Source of the DNA: Pseudofrankia inefficax | GTDB taxonomy: Bacteria > Actinomycetota > Actinomycetes > Frankiales > Frankiaceae | Length of the DNA stretch: 64,000 nucleotides | Assembly (NCBI RefSeq): GCF_000166135.1 | Contig: NC_014666.1 | Span: 3,968,001-4,032,000, forward strand | Direction: 5' to 3' | Shown: piece by piece, positions 36,067-44,967 of the stretch | How the letters are laid out: the number at the start of each line of letters is the position of its first letter | How positions within the stretch are numbered: the stretch's first letter is position 1 | Translations under genes and position numbers: made by a program | Notes under the pieces: generated by a model | The model's database searches: none | What the model saw: the letters and a program-made list of their open reading frames with translations, nothing else | Told to the model about the DNA's origin: nothing

Positions 36067-36221
36067 TGCAACGCTCCCTTCGGCCCGAGGAAAGTCGCGG
36101 AGGCCGTCGATCGGATCAGGCTGCAGCTCCTTACCGACGACGGCCTCGACATGGGCATCCGTATCGAGGGTGCCCGGCCGCTGGCGGGGCTGGGCGGGGA
36201 ACGCAGCGAGTATGCCGCCGT

Positions 36222-37043
36222 CTACCAGTCCTGGTCGGCGAGTAGCAGTTTGGCGAGTGGTTCGAGGGTGGTCACGAGCTCGTCGAGTTCGTCGGGCTGG
36301 AGGCTCTCGTACGGCTTCGCGGCGAGGTCATCGGTGAGCGCCTCGACCCGCTGTTTGATGGCGCGGCCCGTGTCGCTGAGCCAACCGTCGGCTGCGATCA
36401 GGTCGCGGTCGCGCATTCCGTCGATCACGGCGGTGAGCTGCGCTGGGGGGAGGTGGTGGATCCGTCCGAACTTCTGCGCGGGCATGCCCACGTCGAGGGC
36501 GTGCAGGACGTGGGCCTCCAGGCCGCCGACCCCTTCGATCATGAGGGCGGCGATGTGCCCGTCGCCGCGGTGCTCGCGCAGCATGGAAGCGGCGTGGAAG
36601 AGGCGAGCCACCGTGTCAGCGGGGATCGGGATCGCGCGTAGCGCGGCGTACATGGGCCGGCCCTCGACCGGTGCGCTGGTCGCGGCCCTGAGCAGCAGTT
36701 CGGTGGCCCGTGCGAAGGCGGGCGAGTCGACGTGGTCGGCGAGGATCCGCCGCAACGCCCTCACACAGCCCCTCTGACGGGCGGCGATCGCGGCTTCGGG
36801 CGTGGTTGTGTCCCACACCTGCGGGATGTGGCGGGCGACCTCGCCGGGAGCGAAGTTGTAGAAGAGCGCGTCGACCACCTGCGCCGGGACGAGGCCCAGG
36901 GGCGCTGCCCGTCCGGCGAAGTAGGTGTCCCAGTAGTTGGTGAACCCCAGGGCGAACATCGCCTCGTTGGGTTCGTCGGCCGCGTAGGGGATGACACCGA
37001 TCGGCTCGACCAGCTCGAACATCCGGCGTGCCGTCGCGTTCAT
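36222..37043 (-). CDS. SCO6745 family protein
   Basis: A 273-residue mostly helical protein that matches the actinobacterial SCO6745 family: ARRMFELVEPIG, then GFTNYWDTYFAGRAAPLG, FYNFAPG, and the hallmark LLREHRGDGHIAAL near residue 160, then a winged-helix-like C-terminus (GWLSDTGRAIKQRVEALTD). Its role is unknown; the C-terminal part looks like a helix-turn-helix. No nearby gene suggests a partner. Confidence 0.82.
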   Translation of the reverse strand: MNATARRMFELVEPIGVIPYAADEPNEAMFALGFTNYWDTYFAGRAAPLGLVPAQVVDALFYNFAPGEVARHIPQVWDTTTPEAAIAARQRGCVRALRRILADHVDSPAFARATELLLRAATSAPVEGRPMYAALRAIPIPADTVARLFHAASMLREHRGDGHIAALMIEGVGGLEAHVLHALDVGMPAQKFGRIHHLPPAQLTAVIDGMRDRDLIAADGWLSDTGRAIKQRVEALTDDLAAKPYESLQPDELDELVTTLEPLAKLLLADQDW

Positions 37044-37174
37044 GGCCTGATCCTCCTACTGTCCAGCCCGTCTTGCGGACACTCACAATCGCTTAGACGC
37101 TTCGATCCCACGAAACTCATCGACGTCCTGGCCCGGCGGCGGCGCCTGCCCGGCCGGGGGCTGCACCGTCGAGG

Positions 37175-37477
37175 ATGGGATGCGTGCGGGTGACGATAAG
37201 AGTGCGACCAGGGGCCAGCGGGACCGCCGTCGGCGGCGAGCTGGGCGGCCCGGACGGCGAGCCGAGCCTGGTGGTGCGTGTCTGCGCGCGGGCGGTCGAC
37301 GGGAAGGCGACCGAGGCGGCACTGCGGGCGCTCGCCGACGCGCTCGGCCTGCGCCGTGCCGATGTGTCCCTCGTACACGGCGCCACGAGCCGCACGAAGC
37401 TCGTGGAGATCGCCGCGTCGCCGGCCGATGAGCCCGCGCTACGCGACCGCCTGACCGCCCTGCGCCAGCGCCGTTGA
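37175..37477 (+). CDS. DUF167 (YggU-like) family protein
   Basis: A 100-residue protein. VRVTIRVRPGASGTAVGG at the start and GKATEAALRALADALGL with SRTKLVEI are the family pattern. Function is unknown for the family. The ATG at 37175 is nearly adjacent to GAGG, so the in-frame GTG at 37184 (spacing 9) is an equally good start. Confidence 0.82.
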   Translation: MGCVRVTIRVRPGASGTAVGGELGGPDGEPSLVVRVCARAVDGKATEAALRALADALGLRRADVSLVHGATSRTKLVEIAASPADEPALRDRLTALRQRR

Positions 37478-37539
37478 CCAGCGCAGACCGTCCACCGGCC
37501 GCCCGAACCGGCCCGCTCGGGGCGCCTGCGCACCGGCGG

Positions 37540-38319
37540 CTAGCGGCCGGACCAGCGCGGCTCCCGCCTCGCGCGGAACGCGGCCACGCCCTCCTGAAGG
37601 TCCGCTGTGGAGAAGGCGAGGGCGAGCTGGGTCTGCAGGTAGCCCAGGGCGGCGTCGAGTGGCTGGTCGCGGGTCGTGTCCACCGCATCCTTGCCCATGC
37701 GCATCAGCACGGGTGAACGGGATGCGATCAGGCCTGCCCACAGGTCCACCTCGGCGGCGAACCCGTCGGCGGGCACCACCGCGTTGACGACGTGGAGTCG
37801 TTCGGCCTCCTCCGCGGTGATCAGTCGGCCGGTCATCATGAGCTCGTTCGCCTTGGCCCGCGGCATGCTTCGGTAGATGAGCGCGGAGATCATGAAGGGG
37901 AACATCCCGACGTTGATCTCAGGGCAGCCAAACCGCGCCCCGGCGCGGGCGATGATCAGGTCGCAGGCGAGTGCGAGACCGAACGCCCCGGCGAGGACGT
38001 CCCCGCCGGCCGCGCAGATGACTGGTCGTCCAAGCTGTCCCAGCAGGCGAAAAACTCGGGGAAATCGGTTCAGACCGGCGTACCGCTCCAGGAGCGGAGT
38101 GTCGTCGGTGAACGCTTTGAGATCTCCGCCGCTCGAAAATATCCGATCATCGGCTGACGCCAGTACGACCACTCGCACAGAATCATCCATTTGGGCCTGT
38201 TCGAGCCGGTCGATCAGTTCGTCGAGCAGGGAACTACTCAGGGCGTTACGCGTGGCGGGATCCTTGAGCGTCATGGTGGCCACGCCGCGAGCATCACATT
38301 CGTATTCCACAAGGGACAT
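37540..38319 (-). CDS. Enoyl-CoA hydratase/isomerase family protein
   Basis: A 259-residue crotonase-fold protein: DPATRNALSSSLLDEL, IFSSGGDLKAF, GGDVLAGAFGLALACD. The first catalytic Glu is present (GCPEINVGMFPF). It is the last gene of a minus-strand trio (two SDRs then this) that faces the carboxylase operon, fitting hydration of a carboxylated enoyl-CoA in terpenoid-type breakdown. Confidence 0.88.
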   Translation of the reverse strand: MSLVEYECDARGVATMTLKDPATRNALSSSLLDELIDRLEQAQMDDSVRVVVLASADDRIFSSGGDLKAFTDDTPLLERYAGLNRFPRVFRLLGQLGRPVICAAGGDVLAGAFGLALACDLIIARAGARFGCPEINVGMFPFMISALIYRSMPRAKANELMMTGRLITAEEAERLHVVNAVVPADGFAAEVDLWAGLIASRSPVLMRMGKDAVDTTRDQPLDAALGYLQTQLALAFSTADLQEGVAAFRARREPRWSGR

Positions 38320-38427
38320 CGAGCGGTTTCTCGCCTTCTACGGGGTCGGCGGAACCGGAGACGGTTCCGCGCCGCACGCCAGAGTGCCGCGTCAGGTGTC
38401 GACCGCGTCCGGTCGGTCTCCGCCTGG

Positions 38428-39216
38428 TCAGCTCTGCGGAGCGGCGAACAGGGTGAGCATGTCCGGGAAGCTGCGCAGGGTGTGGCCGCCGTCGACCGAG
38501 AGGTGCTGGCCGGTGACCCAGCTTGATTCGGGGCCGGCCAGGAACCGGACGGCGGCGGCGGTGTCCATCGCCTTGCCGTGTCGGGGGATGGGCTGACCGG
38601 CGAGGAAGGCGGCGCGCACGGTCTTGTTGCTGAGCATGCCGCTGGTGCTGTCGGTCTGGGTCATTCCGGGGCGGACGGCGTTGACTCGAATGCCGCGCTC
38701 GCCGAGTTCGTCGGCCGCTACGCGGACGAGGTGGTCGACTCCTGCCTTTCCCGCGGCGTAGCTGGCCAGGTAGCGGGTGGAGAAGACCGCGGCGGTGGAG
38801 GAGATCGCAACGATGGAGCCGCCGTCCGTCATCGCGAGGCCGCCGTACTTGATCAGTAGAAAGACTGGGCGGAGGTTCATCTCGACCTCGCGGGTGAAGT
38901 CGTCCGGGTCGCGTTCCAGGATCGGGGCGAAGGTGCCACCGCCCGGCACCGTCACCCCGATGTCGAGCCGCTCACCGTCGGCGGCGACCTCGACGGCCCG
39001 CTTCACGTCGTCGGCCACGAGGGTGTCGCACCGGGCCGTGTGGAGGACCAGACCCTCGCCGTCCTTGAGTCGCGCAGCCGCCGCGTCCAGTTTGGCCTGG
39101 GTACGCCCGGCGATCGTGACGCGGGCGCCGTCGCGGGCGAGCAGTGTCGCGCTCGCCAGGCCGAGGCCGCTGCCGCCGCCGATGACCAAGGCGTGCAGTC
39201 CGTCGAGTTGTGCCAT
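38428..39216 (-). CDS. SDR family oxidoreductase
   Basis: A 262-residue short-chain dehydrogenase: IGGGSGLGLASA, VPGGGTF in place of the usual NNAG, AISSTAAV..YAAGKAG, VRPG and GQHLSVDGGHTL. The loss of NNAG (VTVPGGG) is unusual but found in some subfamilies. It is 28 nt downstream of the next SDR. Confidence 0.87.
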   Translation of the reverse strand: MAQLDGLHALVIGGGSGLGLASATLLARDGARVTIAGRTQAKLDAAAARLKDGEGLVLHTARCDTLVADDVKRAVEVAADGERLDIGVTVPGGGTFAPILERDPDDFTREVEMNLRPVFLLIKYGGLAMTDGGSIVAISSTAAVFSTRYLASYAAGKAGVDHLVRVAADELGERGIRVNAVRPGMTQTDSTSGMLSNKTVRAAFLAGQPIPRHGKAMDTAAAVRFLAGPESSWVTGQHLSVDGGHTLRSFPDMLTLFAAPQS

Positions 39217-39244
39217 CGCGTGCTCCTTAAGGCGACGTGCTCGG

Positions 39245-39997
39245 TCAGAGGAAGCTTCCGCCGCCGTCGACCATCAGGGTGCAGCCGGTGATGTAGCTGG
39301 CGGCCGGGGAGACGAGGAACGCGACCGCGCGGCCGATATCCTGCTCCGCGTCGCCGGTTCTCTTGATCGACAATGAGCGCAGGATTCCGTCGAGCATCTC
39401 CGGGTGCTCCTCGAACTTGGCCTGCGTCGTCGGACCGGGCGCGAACGGCGCGACCGCGTTGACGGTGATGCCGTGTGCACCCCACTCGCGGGCGGCGACC
39501 TTCGTCAGTCCACCCACGGCGGCCTTAGCCGCGACGTAGGCCGAGTAGCCGGGTAGTCCGGACAGCTCTGAACCGGACCGCAGGTTGACGATTCGCCCGT
39601 CGCCCTGGAGGTGAGGGAAGGCGGCCCGCATGAACGCGAACGTCGCGGCCGGGCCGGTCGCGAACGAGAGCGCGAACGCCGCGTCGGTCGTCTCCTCCAG
39701 GGGTATTCCGACGACGCTCGCCATCGCGTTGTTGACCAGGATGTTCAGACCACCGAACCGCTTCACGGTCGCGGCGACGCAGGCTGCGACCTGCGCATTG
39801 TCCCGGATGTCACAGGGGTAGGCGAGTGCCGAGGCGCCGCGTTCCTCGACCTCGGCGGCGACCTTCTTCGCGTTGCCCGCGTCCAACTCGGCGATGGTGA
39901 CGGCCGCGCCTTCGGTCGCCAGCGCGAGCGCGATTCCCCGGCCGATACTCTGTCCGGCGCCGGTTACGAGGGCGATCTTGCCGTCGAGTGAGCCCAT
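39245..39997 (-). CDS. SDR family oxidoreductase
   Basis: A 250-residue short-chain dehydrogenase: TGAGQSIGRGIA, NNAMA, NLRSGSELS..YSAYVAAKAAV and GCTLMVDGGG. First gene of the minus-strand trio. It diverges from the carboxyltransferase gene; the 452-nt gap between them contains two copies of a TAGTGA dyad. Confidence 0.88.
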   Translation of the reverse strand: MGSLDGKIALVTGAGQSIGRGIALALATEGAAVTIAELDAGNAKKVAAEVEERGASALAYPCDIRDNAQVAACVAATVKRFGGLNILVNNAMASVVGIPLEETTDAAFALSFATGPAATFAFMRAAFPHLQGDGRIVNLRSGSELSGLPGYSAYVAAKAAVGGLTKVAAREWGAHGITVNAVAPFAPGPTTQAKFEEHPEMLDGILRSLSIKRTGDAEQDIGRAVAFLVSPAASYITGCTLMVDGGGSFL

Positions 39998-40248
39998 GCG
40001 CCCACCTTTCGTGAAGTCGGGGAATTACGGAGAGGTGTCCGCGGCGGCGCGGCGGCAGACCGGTGACGGGCCCGAGCTGCTGCCACAGGACGATCTTTCG
40101 GCCGTTGATGCCTCCCGCGTCGTTGGCCGCGTCGAACCAGACCCTGGCGCCGCAGGGTAGCAGTCGCTATGTAGTGGTGCAATGATCCGTTCCCTGGTGG
40201 CCAGGCGTGCGTGACGCCGCTGTCCTCCGCTCGCTTGCGAGTCCACGC

Positions 40249-40268
40249 TAGTGACTCTACATTCACTT
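40249..40268. promoter_or_regulatory. TetR-type operator candidate, site 1
   Basis: TAGTGA-CTCTACAT-TCACTT: arms match over five bases on each side around an 8-nt centre. Same arm sequence and spacing as site 2 located 84 bp downstream. Likely bound by the TetR regulator encoded as the last gene of the carboxylase operon. Confidence 0.6.
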
Positions 40269-40332
40269 ACATGCCGGAAGTGGACCATCTGACCCCTCGG
40301 TTCTCCAGCCAGGGCGCCCAGTGGCGGCGAGA

Positions 40333-40352
40333 TAGTGATCGAAGGGTCACTA
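40333..40352. promoter_or_regulatory. TetR-type operator candidate, site 2
   Basis: TAGTGA-TCGAAGGG-TCACTA: a perfect 6-8-6 inverted repeat, 98 nt before the carboxyltransferase start. The 84-bp distance to site 1 is 8 helical turns, placing both on the same DNA face. Confidence 0.65.
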
Positions 40353-40449
40353 GGGTCACGTGTGGAGCCGGCGTGGGGCGCAGACCCGCGGGACGGCGCT
40401 GCGAGGCCCCGGACGAACGACGAGACGACCGAGAAGGGAGCAGGCAGCG

Positions 40450-42102
40450 ATGAGCAACCTCGCCGGGCCGGTCACGGGGACCGCGCGTGCGCGGGTGGCC
40501 GAGGGGACTGTGCTGCGGTCCCGGCTGGACACGAACGCCGGGCAGTACCGGGCGAATCGGGTGGCCCAGCTGGCGATCCTCGCCGAGTTGGAGGGGGAGC
40601 TGGACAAGGCCCGCGACGGCGGCGGCCTCCGCTACCGGGAACGCCACCGCGGACGTGGTCGGCTGCTGGTCCGGGAACGGATCGAGCTGCTCGTCGACCG
40701 GGACTCGCCACTGCTGGAGCTTTCGCCGCTCGCGGCATGGGGGAGCGAGTTCGCGGTCGGCGCGAGTGTTGTGACGGGGATCGGCGTCGTCGCCGGCGTG
40801 GAGGCGGTGATCATCGCGCATGACCCGACGGTCCGCGGCGGCGCGATGAACCCGTTCTCGCTGCGCAAGACCCTGCGGGCGCTCGACATCGCCAAGCGCA
40901 ACCGGCTGCCCGTGGTGAACCTGGTCGAGTCTGGTGGCGCCGATCTGCCGAACCAGTCGGACCTGTTCGTCCAGGCCGGCAAGATCTTCCACGACCTGAC
41001 CGAGCTGTCGTCGCTGGGAATTCCGACGATCGCGCTGGTCTTCGGGAACTCCACGGCGGGCGGTGCCTACGTCCCCGGCATGTGCGATTACGCCGTGCTC
41101 GTCGACCAGCACGCCAAGGTGTTTCTGGGCGGCCCGCCGCTGGTGAAGATGGCTACCGGCGAGGAGTCCGACGACGAGGATCTCGGCGGCGCCGCGATGC
41201 ACGCCCGGGTTTCCGGGCTCGCGGACTACTTCGCCACCGACGAGCGGGACGCGATCCGGATCGGTCGGCGCATCCTCTCGGAGCTCAACTGGCGCAAGCT
41301 CGGCCCGGGGCCGACTCTGGCCGCCGACCCGCCGCGGTACGACCCCGACGAGCTGCTCGGCATCGCCCCGGCCGACTTCCGGACGCCGTTCGACCCGCGC
41401 GAGGTGCTCGCGCGGGTCGTCGACGGCTCCCGGTTCGGTGAGTACAAGCCGGACTACGGCCGGAGCCTGGTGACGGGCTGGGCGTCGGTACACGGTTTCC
41501 CGGTCGGCGTGCTCGCGAACGCGAACGGCATCCTGTTCTCCGAGGAGTCGAAGAAGGGCGCCGAGTTCATCCAGCTCGCCAACCAGACCGACACGCCGCT
41601 GATCTTCCTGCAGAACACGACCGGATTCATGGTCGGCGCTGCCTACGAGCAGGGCGGCATCATCAAGGACGGCGCCAAGCTGATCAATGCCGTCACGAAC
41701 AGCTCGGTGCCCCATGTCACGATCAACATGGCCGCGTCTTTCGGCGCCGGGAACTATGGCATGTCCGGGCGCGCCTATGACCCGCGCTTCATGTTCGCCT
41801 GGGTCAACGCGAAGCTCGCCGTGATGGGCGCGGCCCAGCTCGCCGGCGTGCTGTCCATCGTCGGGAAGGCGGCGGCAGCCGCGTCGGGCCGACCGTTCGA
41901 CCAGGACGAGGACGACGCGAGGCGGGACACGATCGAACGGCAGATCGCCGCGGAGTCGCATTCCTTCTTCATCAGCGGAAAGCTCTATGACGACGGCGTG
42001 CTCGACCCCCGCGACACCCGCACCGTGCTCGGTATCGCGCTGTCAGCCGCGCATTCGGCGCCGATCGAGGGACGCCGTGGCTACGGCGTCTTCAGGATGT
42101 AG
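40450..42102 (+). CDS. Acyl-CoA carboxylase, carboxyltransferase (beta) subunit
   Basis: A 550-residue carboxyltransferase of the methylcrotonyl/geranyl/propionyl-CoA carboxylase class. It contains ANRVAQLAILAELEGELDKA, ESGGADLPNQSDLF, GNSTAGGAYVPGMCDY and LQNTTGFMVG.AYEQGGIIKDGAK, the latter two being the two oxyanion-hole regions. The ESGGADLP..(F) wording is closest to the MccB/AtuC-type, not PccB. It transfers carboxyl from biotin to an acyl-CoA. It starts the operon and ends 7 nt before the biotin-carboxylase gene. Confidence 0.9.
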   Translation: MSNLAGPVTGTARARVAEGTVLRSRLDTNAGQYRANRVAQLAILAELEGELDKARDGGGLRYRERHRGRGRLLVRERIELLVDRDSPLLELSPLAAWGSEFAVGASVVTGIGVVAGVEAVIIAHDPTVRGGAMNPFSLRKTLRALDIAKRNRLPVVNLVESGGADLPNQSDLFVQAGKIFHDLTELSSLGIPTIALVFGNSTAGGAYVPGMCDYAVLVDQHAKVFLGGPPLVKMATGEESDDEDLGGAAMHARVSGLADYFATDERDAIRIGRRILSELNWRKLGPGPTLAADPPRYDPDELLGIAPADFRTPFDPREVLARVVDGSRFGEYKPDYGRSLVTGWASVHGFPVGVLANANGILFSEESKKGAEFIQLANQTDTPLIFLQNTTGFMVGAAYEQGGIIKDGAKLINAVTNSSVPHVTINMAASFGAGNYGMSGRAYDPRFMFAWVNAKLAVMGAAQLAGVLSIVGKAAAAASGRPFDQDEDDARRDTIERQIAAESHSFFISGKLYDDGVLDPRDTRTVLGIALSAAHSAPIEGRRGYGVFRM

Positions 42103-42109
42103 GGACGCC

Positions 42110-44158
42110 GTGAAGACGATTACCAAGCTGCTCGTCGCGAACCGGGGAGAGATCGCCGCCAGGGTGATCCGCTCCGCGCGTGAGCTCGACATCGCCACCG
42201 TCGCGGTGTTCTCCGACCCTGACGCCGACGCGCCGTTCGTCGCCGCGGCCGACGAGGCGATCCGGCTGCCGGGGGCCACCCCGGGCGAGACCTACCTGCG
42301 CGCCGACCTCATCCTCGCCGCGGCGAGGCGCGTCGGAGCCGACGCCATCCACCCCGGCTACGGCTTTCTGTCGGAGAACGCCGGCTTCGCCCGCGCGTGC
42401 GCCCAGGCCGGCGTCACGTTCGTCGGGCCGTCACCGTCCGCCATCGAGTCGATGGGCTCGAAGACGCGAGCGAAGGACCTGATGGCGGCGGCCGGGGTTC
42501 CCGTACTGCCAGGGCTGGTCGTGGACGAGGCGCTCGCCGCGGACGCGGACGCACTCGTCCGCGCGGCGGCGGACCTGGAGTTCCCGCTGCTGGTCAAGGC
42601 CGTCTACGGCGGTGGTGGTCGCGGCATGCGGATCGTGCGCACCGGGCCGGAACTGGCCGAGGCCGTCACGGGCGCCCGGCGTGAGGCGGCCAGCGCGTTC
42701 GGAGACGGCGCGGTCTTCCTGGAGCACTACGTCGAGCGGCCCCGGCACATCGAGGTACAGGTCCTGGCCGACACCCACGGCAGCGTGGTGCACCTGTTCG
42801 AGCGAGAATGCTCGATCCAACGGCGCTTTCAGAAGATCATCGAGGAAGCCCCCTCGGTCGCGGTCGACGCCCAGCTGCGCGGGCGGCTGGGCGCGGCGGC
42901 GGTCGCGGCGGCGGCGGCGATCGGCTATGTCGGCGCCGGCACCGTCGAGTTCGTCCTCGACCAGTCCGGGCGGTTCTTCTTCCTCGAGGTCAACACACGC
43001 CTGCAGGTGGAGCACCCGGTCACCGAGGAGATCACAGGCCTGGATCTGGTCGCGCTGCAGCTCCTGGTCGCCGAGGGCCATCCGCTGCCTCCCGAGGTCC
43101 ACACCGCGAAGATCAACGGCCATGCGATCGAGGCCCGGCTGTACGCGGAGGACGTGCCCGCGGGCTTCCTGCCGTCGACCGGCACGCTGCACCGGTTCGA
43201 GGTGCCGGAGACGCCGGGAATCCGGGTTGATTCGGGCGTCGCCGCGGGCTCGGTCGTCGGGGTGCACTACGACCCGATGCTGGCCAAGGTGATCGCCCAC
43301 GGTGCCACCCGTGAGCAGGCGATCCGCAGGCTGGCCGCGGCCCTGGACGCCACCCGGGCCCACGGCGTGAGGACGAACCGGGCGTTGTTGGTCGCGATCC
43401 TGCGGGAGGCCGAGTTCCGCGCGGGCGCGATCGACACCGGCTACCTCGATCGACACGACCCGGTCGCGATGGGCTCGCCGGTCGCGGATGAGGAGATGCG
43501 CGCCGCCCACCTGGTCGCCGCCGCCCTCGCCGCCGCGGCCGACCGCCGGTCCACGGCGATCCTCCCGGGAGCGCCGTCCGGCTGGCGCAACGTCGCGTCC
43601 GGGCCGCAGTGCGTCGAGTACGAGACCGCGGGCGACACCGTCGAGGTGACCTACCGTCATCGCGGCAGCGGGGTGGAGGCGACTGTCGCCGGACGACCGC
43701 TCGACGTCGAGCTCCACCACGTCGCCGCCGACCTCGCCGACCTGACCGTCCAGGGCGTCCGTTCTCGGGTGCGGATCACGCGGGTCGCGGCGCCGGCCGC
43801 GGGCCCCACCGTCTATCTGGACGGCAGGGGAGGATCGACGGCCGCGCGCGAGGTGCCGCGGTTCGTCGAACCCGGGTCCGCCACCCCGCCGGGGTCACTC
43901 GTCGCGCCGATGCCGGGCACGGTCGTCCGGCTCGGTGTCGGCGCCCACGGCGCCGTCGCGAAGGGAGACGTCGTGATCATCCTGGAGGCGATGAAGATGG
44001 AACACACGATCAACGCGCCCTACGACGGCGTCGTCGCCGAGCTGTACTTCGCCGCGGGCGACACCGTCGACGGCGGGACCGTGCTCGCCGTGATCACGCC
44101 GAGCGACCCTGCGTCGACGGCGTCGGTCGCGGCGGCGAACCCGGTCGCGGTCGCCTGA
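42110..44158 (+). CDS. Acyl-CoA carboxylase, biotin carboxylase/BCCP (alpha) subunit
   Basis: A 682-residue fusion. Biotin carboxylase domain from KLLVANRGEIAARVIRSA to about residue 445, with the ATP loop KAVYGGGGRGMRIV and the catalytic RLQVEHPVTEEITG. A central linker domain follows. The biotinyl domain at the C-terminus has EAMKMEHTI with the biotinylated Lys629. GTG start follows AGGG. Together with the beta subunit it makes a complete carboxylase. Its stop overlaps the next start (TGATG). Confidence 0.94.
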   Translation: MKTITKLLVANRGEIAARVIRSARELDIATVAVFSDPDADAPFVAAADEAIRLPGATPGETYLRADLILAAARRVGADAIHPGYGFLSENAGFARACAQAGVTFVGPSPSAIESMGSKTRAKDLMAAAGVPVLPGLVVDEALAADADALVRAAADLEFPLLVKAVYGGGGRGMRIVRTGPELAEAVTGARREAASAFGDGAVFLEHYVERPRHIEVQVLADTHGSVVHLFERECSIQRRFQKIIEEAPSVAVDAQLRGRLGAAAVAAAAAIGYVGAGTVEFVLDQSGRFFFLEVNTRLQVEHPVTEEITGLDLVALQLLVAEGHPLPPEVHTAKINGHAIEARLYAEDVPAGFLPSTGTLHRFEVPETPGIRVDSGVAAGSVVGVHYDPMLAKVIAHGATREQAIRRLAAALDATRAHGVRTNRALLVAILREAEFRAGAIDTGYLDRHDPVAMGSPVADEEMRAAHLVAAALAAAADRRSTAILPGAPSGWRNVASGPQCVEYETAGDTVEVTYRHRGSGVEATVAGRPLDVELHHVAADLADLTVQGVRSRVRITRVAAPAAGPTVYLDGRGGSTAAREVPRFVEPGSATPPGSLVAPMPGTVVRLGVGAHGAVAKGDVVIILEAMKMEHTINAPYDGVVAELYFAAGDTVDGGTVLAVITPSDPASTASVAAANPVAVA

Positions 44159-44967
44159 TGGCGGTCGATGCCGCGGTGCTCGTCGCGGACGTGGCCGCTG
44201 AGGCCGCCGACCTCGCCACCCTGCTGCGCCCGCTGGACGAGAACGGCTGGCGTACCCCCACCCCCGCGAAGGGATGGGACATCCTCGACCAGATCGCTCA
44301 CCTCGCCTTCTGGGACGAGGTCGCGACGCTCGCCGCCACTGACGCCGAGGGGTTCGCGGTCGAAAGACAGGCCCTCGTCTCGCTCGGCGACGACTTCGCC
44401 GACGTCGTCGCCGCGCGCTTCCGTGACCGAACCGGCGCGGAGGTGTTCGGTTGGTTCCTCCAGGCACGCCGGGAACTGCTGGCCGCGCTGGTCGCGGTGC
44501 CCGACGGGACGAAGCTGCCGTGGTTCGGCCCGCCGATGAGCGCCGCGAGCTCGCTGACCGCACGGCTGATGGAGACCTGGGCGCACGGACAGGACGTCGC
44601 CGACGCGCTCGGCGCCTCCCGAATACCGACGAGGCGGCTACGCCACATCGCCCGGCTCGGCGTCGCGACGATCGCCTGGAGCTTCGCCGTGCACGGCCGG
44701 CCCGCGCCGACGGCGCCGTTCCGCGTCGAGCTGTCAGCACCCGACGGTGGCCTGTGGGCGTGGGGCCCGCCGGACGCCGCGAATGTCGTGCGCGGCCCGG
44801 CGCGCGATTTCTGCCTGCTGGTCACGCAGCGCCGCCACCGCTCGGCGCTGGCCCTGACAACCACCGGCACGGAGGCGGCGACGTTCCTGGAGGTCGCCCA
44901 GATCTTCGCCGGCCCGCCAGCGGCCGGCCGCGCGCCGATCAGCCAGACACCGGAGCAGCCGCGATGA
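44158..44967 (+). CDS. TIGR03084 family metal-binding protein (DinB/maleylpyruvate-isomerase-like)
   Basis: A 269-residue four-helix-bundle protein. Conserved metal-ligand positions appear in GWDILDQIAHLAFWDEVA near residue 39 and METWAHGQDVADALG near 139. This family recurs next to carboxylase and AtuA-like genes in actinobacteria; no activity is established. It overlaps the carboxylase stop by 1 nt and the AtuA-like start by 4 nt, so all are translationally linked. Confidence 0.85.
   Translation: MAVDAAVLVADVAAEAADLATLLRPLDENGWRTPTPAKGWDILDQIAHLAFWDEVATLAATDAEGFAVERQALVSLGDDFADVVAARFRDRTGAEVFGWFLQARRELLAALVAVPDGTKLPWFGPPMSAASSLTARLMETWAHGQDVADALGASRIPTRRLRHIARLGVATIAWSFAVHGRPAPTAPFRVELSAPDGGLWAWGPPDAANVVRGPARDFCLLVTQRRHRSALALTTTGTEAATFLEVAQIFAGPPAAGRAPISQTPEQPR

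Larger units (their letters stand above)
39998..40449. other. 452-nt divergent regulatory region
   Basis: No credible gene. It separates the minus-strand SDR-SDR-hydratase set from the plus-strand carboxylase operon. It contains two TAGTGA-N8-TCACT dyads (40249 and 40333) and an extra direct repeat GGTCACTAGGGTCAC at 40345-40359 that extends the second site. A purine-rich stretch with GAAGGGAG just before 40450 is the carboxyltransferase ribosome binding site. Confidence 0.6.

Noticed and set aside
41487-42102. Carboxyltransferase as a propionyl-CoA carboxylase beta subunit
   Set aside because: ESGGADLPNQSD and LQNTTGFMVG.AYE are closer to the methylcrotonyl/geranyl-CoA type; a phylogeny would settle it.
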